A DNA stretch of 10,765 nucleotides from an uncultured Amylibacter sp. Lineage in GTDB: Bacteria > Pseudomonadota > Alphaproteobacteria > Rhodobacterales > Rhodobacteraceae. Every line of letters starts with the position of its first letter. Position 1 is the first letter of the stretch. The DNA lies in assembly GCA_938001995.1 (NCBI GenBank), contig CALLAV010000233.1:1-10765 (forward strand). Direction: 5' to 3'. The notes under the pieces are model-generated. The model did not search any database. It was not told the origin of the DNA and saw only the letters and a program-made list of their open reading frames with translations. Made by a program: the position numbers and the translations under genes. Shown here one piece after another: positions 1 through 5,501 of this stretch.

Positions 1-17
1 GGTTCATCAGCAGCCAT
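1..17 (-). CDS. 5' end of a gene downstream of the TRAP binding protein; probably TRAP small permease (DctQ), partial
   Basis: Only the first six codons are in the window; on the minus strand they read M-A-A-D-E-P and run off the left edge. The ATG at 17-15 is preceded by a good purine-rich ribosome binding site (AGGGAGAG, about 4 nt before the start), so a real gene start is well supported. Its identity is inferred from position alone: in TRAP transporter operons the solute-binding protein is normally followed by the small (DctQ) and then the large (DctM) membrane subunit. It lies about 120 nt beyond the stop of the binding-protein gene, behind a terminator-like hairpin and a nested stem-loop. 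A different downstream gene cannot be excluded. Confidence 0.5.
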
Positions 18-49
18 GTTTTCTCTCCCTTTTGTGCGCCAATTTAGTG

Positions 50-103
50 GCTTCTTTTTGCATAAAGCCCACTCCCTTCAGTGGGCCTTATCGAAAAAGA
101 AGC
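50..103 (-). other. Nested inverted repeat (stem within stem) in the TRAP intercistronic region
   Basis: GCTTCTTTTT at 50-59 is the exact reverse complement of AAAAAGAAGC at 94-103, giving a 10-bp outer stem. Between them GCCCACT (67-73) and AGTGGGC (80-86) form a 7-bp inner stem with a 6-nt loop. On the minus-strand transcript the outer stem would pair the U-rich tail of the upstream terminator hairpin (104-123) with A-rich sequence just before the ribosome binding site of the next gene. The repeat is seen directly. A role in attenuation, RNA processing or protection of the 3' end of the binding-protein message is inference. Confidence 0.5.
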
Positions 104-123
104 ACGGGGCCCAAAGGCCCCGT
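94..123 (-). terminator. Rho-independent terminator or attenuator after the TRAP binding-protein gene
   Basis: ACGGGGCC (104-111) and GGCCCCGT (116-123) form a GC-rich 8-bp stem with a 4-nt loop. On the minus strand the stem is followed by GCTTCTTTTTC, a near-continuous U run. It begins about 15 nt after the stop codon of the TRAP binding-protein gene. A terminator between the gene for an abundant periplasmic binding protein and its permease genes would allow partial read-through and a high binding-protein to permease ratio, a pattern common in transport operons. Confidence 0.7.
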
Positions 124-138
124 ACCGTAAGTCGAAAC

Positions 139-1245
139 TTACTTCAGAGTGTCAGCGTGTGCTTTACCCAAAGACGCGTTAGACGCCTGCGCACCGGCCC
201 AGAATGGAACAGCGATGTCAGCAAAGTCTTTCTGAGACTGCCATACTTCCGCGAAGAAAGCATTTTCGTCAGCAGCAGCTTGCAACGATTTTTTCGCAGC
301 AGCCATGTACTCTGTGAAGTAGTCAGCTGGTGTGTCTTCCAGAATAACACCGTGGTTTTCTGTCAGGTCTTTCAACGCTTTACCGTTTTCGTAGATACGG
401 TAAGACATGGACTTAGACAAAGATGCGTTTGCAGCAACTTCCATTGCTTTCTTCTCAAGGTCGGTCAGACCATTGTAGAAGTCTTTGTTGACGTACATGT
501 CAGCGTTCACAACAACCTGGTGCAGGCCCTGAAGGTAGTAGTGCTTCAGAACTTTCTGGAAACCAAACACGGAGTCAGGCTTCGGGCAGCACCATTCAGC
601 CGCATCGATTGTGCCTTTTTCCAGCGCTGGGAGGATGTCGCCACCGCCCATAGCTACGGCAGGAACACCGATTTCAGCATACGCCGCACCAACCATACCT
701 GGAGGCGCCCGGAAACGCATTTTGCGGAAGTCATCCATAGATTTGATCGGCTCTGGGAACCAACCGAGTGCTTCTGGACCAACTGGCTGCAGCATGAAGC
801 CTTTTACATTCACGCCCATTTCGTCCCACAGACGGTCATACAGCTCTTTGCCGCCACCGAACTGGAACCATGACAAGAATGCGATGTTGTCCATGCCAAC
901 ACCAGCGCCGGCAACAGGTGCACCGAACAGGTTGGCTGCAACGTGCTTGCCACCCCAATAGTGTGTCCATGCAAAGCCACCTTCAACAAGGCCCGCGTCA
1001 ACCGCGTCCATGATGTCACGTGGGCCAACAACGGCACCCGCTGGCAGAACTTCGATCTTCAAAGACCCGCCTGTCAGTGCAGCAACGTCGTCGCCAAATG
1101 CGTTCAGCATGACAACTTCGTCAGCTGTTGTTGGTAGAACGGATTGGATCCGCAGTACTTTTTCTGCGAATGCCGCAGATGCAAACAAAGATGCGCCAAC
1201 CGCCGTCGCGACTGCACCCTTTGCCAAAGTTTTTAAAGTGAACAT
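139..1245 (-). CDS. TRAP transporter solute-binding protein (DctP family, TakP-like)
   Basis: Periplasmic binding protein of a tripartite ATP-independent periplasmic (TRAP) transporter, which delivers an organic acid or similar anion to a Na+-driven membrane permease. The chosen ATG at 1245 gives 368 aa with GGAGGA 6 nt upstream; an in-frame extension upstream has no such support. Residues 1-27 are a clear Sec signal peptide (K5, K9, an Ala-rich core, A-F-A before E28). Family features include a KMR motif with R177, the likely carboxylate- or sulfonate-binding arginine, and GGGDILPALEKGTIDAAEW at 200-218, which closely resembles the TakP/mannitol-chloroaromatic subgroup. E217-W218 match the ligand/cation site of that subgroup. 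Odd: W218 is followed by a vicinal cysteine pair, C219-C220, the only cysteines in the mature protein. It is the third gene of the GMC-terC-TRAP operon. Its substrate cannot be read from sequence; the neighbourhood suggests a C3 sulfonate or hydroxy acid. Confidence 0.92.
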   Translation of the reverse strand: MFTLKTLAKGAVATAVGASLFASAAFAEKVLRIQSVLPTTADEVVMLNAFGDDVAALTGGSLKIEVLPAGAVVGPRDIMDAVDAGLVEGGFAWTHYWGGKHVAANLFGAPVAGAGVGMDNIAFLSWFQFGGGKELYDRLWDEMGVNVKGFMLQPVGPEALGWFPEPIKSMDDFRKMRFRAPPGMVGAAYAEIGVPAVAMGGGDILPALEKGTIDAAEWCCPKPDSVFGFQKVLKHYYLQGLHQVVVNADMYVNKDFYNGLTDLEKKAMEVAANASLSKSMSYRIYENGKALKDLTENHGVILEDTPADYFTEYMAAAKKSLQAAADENAFFAEVWQSQKDFADIAVPFWAGAQASNASLGKAHADTLK

Positions 1246-1278
1246 AATGTTCCTCCCTAGGTTTTGCCTTCTTGATTT

Positions 1279-1314
1279 AAAGTCCAGCCCCCGAAGGCAG
1301 CAGGTCCAGACTTT
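1279..1314 (-). other. Inverted repeat in the dctP leader
   Basis: AAAGTC at 1279-1284 pairs with GACTTT at 1309-1314. In the minus-strand RNA the enclosed segment carries a C(UUCG)G tetraloop-like core (complement of 1291-1296), and GTCCAG occurs twice (1282-1287 and 1304-1309). The stem is short and the inner part pairs imperfectly, so this is a weaker candidate than the hairpin at 1322-1353. It would lie in the untranslated leader about 35 nt before the ribosome binding site of the TRAP binding-protein gene. Confidence 0.3.
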
Positions 1315-1321
1315 ATTCAAT

Positions 1322-1353
1322 CGGGTGGGCTGTCAGTGCAGCCAAAACACCCG
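1322..1353 (-). other. Strong bulged hairpin between terC and the TRAP binding-protein gene
   Basis: The outer stem is CGGGTG (1322-1327) with CACCCG (1348-1353); directly inside it GGCTG (1328-1332) pairs with CAGCC (1339-1343). This gives 11 bp with a 6-nt loop and a 4-nt bulge (UUUU in the minus-strand RNA). No U run follows, so it is not a classical terminator. A ribosome-binding-site-like GGGAGGA sits 11 nt upstream (complement near 1364-1370) in front of a five-codon frame, GTG TTT TGG CTG CAC TGA, that lies inside the hairpin. It may be a processing or stability element or part of a regulatory leader. Confidence 0.4.
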
Positions 1354-1377
1354 TTGAAAATTCCTCCCTATGGAACG

Positions 1378-2049
1378 CTAGTGATGCCCTTTTCCAGTGG
1401 GCCAGCCCTCCATCAATCCCAACATAGGCCCGACACCCGTTTCAATGTCGACTACACCACGGTAGAACATTTCGACGGCCACATAGACCAAAACGATCAA
1501 ACCAACCCATGAAATCCATGGATAGGACGTCAGCAACTTCATAATCAGCGTTGCAGCAAAGGCCATGAGCACAATGGCCAAACCCAAACCGAACACCAGC
1601 ATTGTGGTATCCCCATCGGCAATCGCCGCCACAGCCAGCACATTATCGAGCGACATGGACACATCTGCGATGGTGATGGATATCAGCGCAGACGCCATCG
1701 TGCGTCGTGGCGGCCCCGTATATCCAGCTTCAGGATCATTAGCATCTTCGAGCGCTTCTGCAGCATGGGCATCCGTTCCTTCGCGGATTTCCACAAACAA
1801 CCTCCAGCAAACCCAAAACAGCAACAATCCCCCAACAAAGAGAATGCCCGGAATACCCAGCAATTTGGTCGCAACAATCGCAAAGACGATCCGCAGCACC
1901 GCCGCGATGACCATACCATATAAAATGGCCTTTTTGCGCAGCTCTGGCGCAAGCCCAGCGGCAGCCATGCCAATAATCAGGGCGTTGTCCCCTGACAAAA
2001 TCAAATCGGCAATAATAATCTTACCGAAGTCTAGTGCGACGTCCATCAT
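1378..2049 (-). CDS. TerC-family integral membrane protein (YjbE-type, putative metal transporter)
   Basis: A 223-aa multi-pass inner-membrane protein. The first helix carries D15 and the S-G-D21-N22 motif (DLILSGDNALIIG), and the second half carries the related VSMSLDNVLAVAAI motif. These acidic membrane motifs define the TerC family, whose studied members export or handle Mn2+ or Ca2+, including metal loading of exported enzymes. Hydrophobic segments lie at roughly 8-30, 42-60, 65-87, 115-140, 148-168 and 174-194, with a charged cytosolic-type loop at about 88-117 rich in Asp/Glu/Ala. The start ATG overlaps the stop of the GMC gene (ATGA), so translational coupling is likely, and its product is made with GMC and TRAP proteins. 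No Mn2+-sensing yybP-ykoY leader is possible here because the gene has no 5' leader of its own. Its role in a catabolic operon is not obvious. Confidence 0.9.
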   Translation of the reverse strand: MMDVALDFGKIIIADLILSGDNALIIGMAAAGLAPELRKKAILYGMVIAAVLRIVFAIVATKLLGIPGILFVGGLLLFWVCWRLFVEIREGTDAHAAEALEDANDPEAGYTGPPRRTMASALISITIADVSMSLDNVLAVAAIADGDTTMLVFGLGLAIVLMAFAATLIMKLLTSYPWISWVGLIVLVYVAVEMFYRGVVDIETGVGPMLGLMEGWPTGKGHH

Positions 2050-3644
2050 GCGGCTGCGTCCTCCAAAATCATGCTCGCGACCTTTTCACCAATCATGATG
2101 CAAGGCGCATTTGTGTTTCCGCTTGTGATGATTGGCATGATAGACGCATCCGCCACCCGCAAACCTTCAATTCCATGAACCCGCAACCGTGGATCGACGA
2201 CGGCTTGGTCGTCTTTGCCCATCTTGCAGGTTCCCGTTGGGTGATAAATCGTGACCGACGCGTCTCGCGCCCAGTTCAACGTCGCATCATAATCGCCCAT
2301 CGCTACACCTTCTCCTGGTGCGTGCTCTTCGGTGATGTATTCTGCGAGCGGATTGGTGCGCGAAATTTTCCGTGCAATCTCAATCCCCGCCACGATTGTG
2401 CGCTGATCCGTTTCTGTCGCCAGATAATTCGGATGGATCGCTGGATAATCGCGCCAATTGTTTGACTTCAGCTCTAGATGCCCCGCACTTTCAGGGCGCA
2501 TCTGCAACACAGACGCCGTAAAGCCGCTGAATTTATGCGGCCCATCGGCGGGCTTATCCGCGCTGAACGGCTGAATGTGGAACTGAATGTCAGGCGTTGC
2601 TAAACGTTCGTCAGTTTTCAAAAAACCAGTACCCAAACTTGCCGCCATGGTCATCGGGCCAGACTGCGTGGTCAAAAACCGCAAACCAATCATGGCCTGC
2701 TTGAACATGCTGTCGATTTCCACGTTGATCGTGCTCAGCGTCGTCTTAAACACGGGACGCGCCTGCAAATGGTCTTGCAGGTTTTTACCCACGCCGGGCA
2801 GATGCTTTACGCCCTCAATGCCAACTGATTTCAGCTCTGTTTGATCGCCAACACCTGACAGCATCAGAATTTGTGGCGACCCAATCGCACCTGCGCACAG
2901 GATCACTTCTTTGCGCGCCTTGATCGTTTTCGATGTGCCGCGCACATTCGCAACAACACCTGTGGCGCGACCGTCTTCGATGATCACCTTTTCGGTCTGC
3001 GCACGTGTAATCACTTCGAGGTTCTTACGGCCCTGCGCAGGTTTCAAATAGGCTTTCGCCGACGAACACCGCAGCCCTCCGCGTTGGGTCAATTGGAAAT
3101 ACCCAACTCCCTCTTGATCGCCACTGTTGTAATCCGCGTTCTTTTTGTAACCCGCGTTCACCGCGCTTTCGATCCAGTGATCCACCAGATCACGTCCCGC
3201 CCGCGTCGGCGAAACCGTCAATGGCCCGTCCTTACCGCGATCATCCGCATCCGCACCTTGCCAGCTCTCGGCCTTCTTAAAGAACGGCAGAACATCGTCC
3301 CAGCCCCATCCTTCGTTGCCCATCTGACGCCAGCCGTCAAAATCCTCGGCCTGCCCACGTACATACAACAACCCGTTGATGGAAGACGATCCACCCAAAA
3401 CCTTACCACGTGGCCAAGGAATGCCACGGCCGTTCAGTCCCGGATCAGATTCCGTATGGTACATCCAATCGGTTTTTGGGTTGCCCATGGTTTTGAAATA
3501 GCCAACTGGGATATGAATCCACGGATTCGTGTCTTTGCCGCCCGCTTCCAACAGCGCAACGGTGTACTTACCAGTTTCCGAAAGTCTGGCAGCCGCAGCG
3601 CAGCCAGCAGAGCCCGCGCCAATAACAACGTAATCGAATTCCAA
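2046..3644 (-). CDS. GMC-family FAD-dependent oxidoreductase (choline dehydrogenase-like)
   Basis: A 532-aa flavoprotein that oxidises a primary or secondary alcohol, passing electrons via FAD to an acceptor. The N-terminal FAD site is VIGAGSAG (G9, G11, G14) with E33 at the end of the second strand. GMC signature 1 lies at about 79-105 (RGKVLGGSSSINGLLYVRG) and signature 2 is the GAIGSPQILMLSGVG segment near 250-265. The catalytic pair fits H468 (YHPTGTCKMG) and N512 (SGNTNAP), matching the His/Asn arrangement of choline oxidase and BetA. Length is normal for BetA-like enzymes. The start is TTG at 3644-3642: GGGAGGA lies 5 nt upstream and no ATG precedes the Rossmann fold. It heads the operon with terC and the TRAP genes, behind a 43-bp palindrome, so repression by the divergent IclR protein is likely. 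GMC proteins act on many alcohols, so choline is not implied. Confidence 0.93.
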   Translation of the reverse strand: MEFDYVVIGAGSAGCAAAARLSETGKYTVALLEAGGKDTNPWIHIPVGYFKTMGNPKTDWMYHTESDPGLNGRGIPWPRGKVLGGSSSINGLLYVRGQAEDFDGWRQMGNEGWGWDDVLPFFKKAESWQGADADDRGKDGPLTVSPTRAGRDLVDHWIESAVNAGYKKNADYNSGDQEGVGYFQLTQRGGLRCSSAKAYLKPAQGRKNLEVITRAQTEKVIIEDGRATGVVANVRGTSKTIKARKEVILCAGAIGSPQILMLSGVGDQTELKSVGIEGVKHLPGVGKNLQDHLQARPVFKTTLSTINVEIDSMFKQAMIGLRFLTTQSGPMTMAASLGTGFLKTDERLATPDIQFHIQPFSADKPADGPHKFSGFTASVLQMRPESAGHLELKSNNWRDYPAIHPNYLATETDQRTIVAGIEIARKISRTNPLAEYITEEHAPGEGVAMGDYDATLNWARDASVTIYHPTGTCKMGKDDQAVVDPRLRVHGIEGLRVADASIMPIITSGNTNAPCIMIGEKVASMILEDAAA

Positions 3645-3655
3645 GAATTCCTCCC

Positions 3656-3698
3656 TTTTACCAAAAAATGAGACTTTTTGTCTTGTTTTTTGGTAAAA
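3656..3698. promoter_or_regulatory. 43-bp palindromic operator candidate in the GMC/iclR divergent spacer
   Basis: TTTTACCAAAAAA (3656-3668) and TTTTTTGGTAAAA (3686-3698) are perfect 13-bp inverted arms. A further inverted pair, AGAC (3671-3674) and GTCT (3680-3683), shares the same centre at 3677. The site lies between the divergent IclR-family gene and the GMC operon. Its left arm touches the GMC ribosome binding site (3649-3655), and its centre is 33 nt before the GMC start and 64 nt before the regulator start. IclR-family regulators typically control the divergent gene and themselves from palindromes in this position. Binding is inferred. I could not place convincing -35/-10 boxes for either gene. 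Confidence 0.65.
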
Positions 3699-3740
3699 TC
3701 AAGCTAAACAGAGATTCGGGAGAATTGCAAAGGAAAAGTC

Positions 3741-4502
3741 TTGGCTGCTGAAGAGAGAATACCGACCAACCTGCGGATGCTACTAATCCTTGAGGTGGTT
3801 GCGCGATCTGACAGGCCCATGACACCCACCGAAATCAACGGTGAACTTGGCCTTCCAAAGCAAACGGTACATCGTTTGTGTACAACTTTAGAAGCCGAAG
3901 GATTCCTCACACGGTCCACCGATGGTAAGCGTATGCAACCTGCGCGTCGCCTTATGGATATGGGCGCTGGTTTGGTGCAAGCCAACCGCGACATGATTAT
4001 CCGTCATCAGGTTTTGGAGCAGGTGGCAGCCACAGTTCGCGAAGCGGTGAACTATGTCGTTCCACAAGAAACCGGGATGCATTATCTTGACCGTGTTGAA
4101 ACCGACTGGGCCTTTCGCATCCAGTTGCCTGTTGGCACAAACGTTCCTTTTCATTGCACGGCTAGCGGTAAGACATACCTGTCTACGCTGCCCCCTGCCG
4201 CGCGGCGCGCTTTTGTCCTTGGACTGGATTTGAAGCCTCTCACATCAAAAACACACACGGACCCGTCGACGCTTCTTGAAGAGCTGGCTGAGACACGCAA
4301 ACGGGGCTATGCCGTGGACAACGAAGAATTCATGGACGGCATGGTCGCAATCGCCGTACCTGTGACAGAGGCCCAAGGCCGCTATGTGGCGTCTGTGGCC
4401 ATGCACGGCCCAAGCCAGAGATTGAATTTGGACAAAGCAGTGGACGAGCGTAACGTTTTGTTAGACGGCGCAATGCGGTTGCAAAACATCCTGTTTGGTT
4501 AA
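3741..4502 (+). CDS. IclR-family transcriptional regulator
   Basis: A 253-aa DNA-binding regulator with the two-domain IclR layout. The N-terminal winged helix-turn-helix spans about 10-60, with the recognition region MTPTEINGELGLPKQTVHRL at 27-46. A linker helix lies at about 65-95 and the effector-binding domain at about 95-250, including GTNVPFHCTASGKTYLSTLP, the family's conserved pocket segment, and the GYAVDNEEFMDGMVAIAVPV core. The start is TTG at 3741 with AAAGGA 6 nt upstream; the next ATG (codon 13) would remove the first helix of the HTH. It is divergent from the GMC-terC-TRAP operon and convergent with the HisD-like/MDR pair, so it most likely senses the substrate or an intermediate of this pathway and controls at least the GMC operon through the palindrome at 3656-3698. 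Its stop overlaps that of the convergent dehydrogenase gene. Confidence 0.92.
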   Translation: MAAEERIPTNLRMLLILEVVARSDRPMTPTEINGELGLPKQTVHRLCTTLEAEGFLTRSTDGKRMQPARRLMDMGAGLVQANRDMIIRHQVLEQVAATVREAVNYVVPQETGMHYLDRVETDWAFRIQLPVGTNVPFHCTASGKTYLSTLPPAARRAFVLGLDLKPLTSKTHTDPSTLLEELAETRKRGYAVDNEEFMDGMVAIAVPVTEAQGRYVASVAMHGPSQRLNLDKAVDERNVLLDGAMRLQNILFG

Positions 4503-5497
4503 TGCGCCGTCTCATTTGGCCGCAACACGATCTTTGGCGCGGCCACTGTGCCCGCCAGAATATCTGCAAACGCCTGCGCACCGTCGTCTAACGGGCGTTC
4601 TTCGATCCAATCGAGCGGGCCGAAAATGCCATCGAAAATCCCCTGCGCCGTGTCACGGAAGTCCTGCGCGGTATACGTATAGGTCCCGATAAACGTCACC
4701 TCTTGCAACGTCATGCGCCGCACATCCAGCCCTTCAACGCTGTCGCCAAGGCCCACATGCACAATAACGCCCCCAGGAGCGACCATCGCGCTCGCGGCTT
4801 TGCGCGTGTGCGAAATGCCAACGCAGTCAATGATAATGTCAAACCCGTCACCAGCATCCGCAGGATCACAAACGCGGAAATCGCCCAGCGCAGTCAACAC
4901 GCCATGACGCACTGTGTTCGGCTCTGCAATCGTCACGTCTTTTGCGCCCATCGCCCGCAGGCTCAACGCTGATCCAACACCAATCGCACCACCACCTTGA
5001 ACAAGACACTTTGCGTTCGGCAGGTCGCGGAACAGGGTCTCAACGCCCAACCGGACAGCGTGCCAACAAACCGCGATAGGTTCCGCAAGTGCCGCATGTT
5101 CCACAGCAACGCCGTCGGGTATTTCCACCAAGTTTTCGGTCGGCATAACCAACTGCTGCGCAAAAGCGCCCTCGCGGGGTTGCATCGAAATAATCTGGCG
5201 CGTCGGTGATAGGTTTTCGCGCCCTTCACGGCTGTAGACACAATTTGGGTCCGTCACCAAAGGGTTCACCGTGACCCGCTTGCCCGCCATCGGCCCCGCC
5301 AGCACAAGACCCGCTGCCTCGTGCCCAAGGATCAACGGCGCAGGCCGCCGCTCGTCATGGCCAAGATACGCATGCATGTCCGACCCGCAAATGCCAACGG
5401 CATCGACGCGGATCAGATTATCTTCCCCGCTTGCAACCAAATCGTCCCGCTGGTGAATCTCAAGCGATTTTGGACCCGTGTAAACAAGCGCTTTCAT
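4499..5497 (-). CDS. Zinc-type MDR alcohol dehydrogenase (sorbitol/idonate dehydrogenase-like)
   Basis: A 332-aa NAD(P)-dependent medium-chain dehydrogenase, expected to oxidise a secondary hydroxyl of a polyol-like substrate. Catalytic zinc residues are present: C37 (GICGSDMH), H59-E60 (LGHEAAG) and E139 (LAEPIAV). The cofactor loop is GGGAIG at 168-173. The usual four-cysteine structural zinc site (C-x2-C-x2-C-x7-C) is degenerate: those positions are D83, C86, S89 and S97, although the G-x-x-N-L context around it is kept. The ATG at 5497 lies 4 nt after the stop of the HisD-like gene, with AGAGGA about 9 nt before the start and inside that gene's end, so the two are one operon. By context it may serve as an HpsO-like DHPS 2-dehydrogenase; that is inference. 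Its 3' end overlaps the convergent IclR gene by 4 nt. Confidence 0.9.
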   Translation of the reverse strand: MKALVYTGPKSLEIHQRDDLVASGEDNLIRVDAVGICGSDMHAYLGHDERRPAPLILGHEAAGLVLAGPMAGKRVTVNPLVTDPNCVYSREGRENLSPTRQIISMQPREGAFAQQLVMPTENLVEIPDGVAVEHAALAEPIAVCWHAVRLGVETLFRDLPNAKCLVQGGGAIGVGSALSLRAMGAKDVTIAEPNTVRHGVLTALGDFRVCDPADAGDGFDIIIDCVGISHTRKAASAMVAPGGVIVHVGLGDSVEGLDVRRMTLQEVTFIGTYTYTAQDFRDTAQGIFDGIFGPLDWIEERPLDDGAQAFADILAGTVAAPKIVLRPNETAH

Positions 5498-5501
5498 GCG
5501 A

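Noticed and set aside
16..873. Long open frame on the plus strand opposite the TRAP binding-protein gene
   Set aside because: Low-complexity, Cys/Arg/Val/Phe-rich translation with no domain; it is the antisense shadow of a well-supported gene.
1246..1320. N-terminal extension of the TRAP binding protein by 25 residues
   Set aside because: It would put a Cys/Arg-rich stretch before a clean signal peptide, and it has no ribosome binding site. The ATG at 1245 has GGAGGA at ideal spacing.
2871..3671. Plus-strand open frame opposite the GMC gene
   Set aside because: Arg-rich translation typical of the antisense of a GC-rich gene, and the opposite strand encodes a full GMC enzyme with both signatures.
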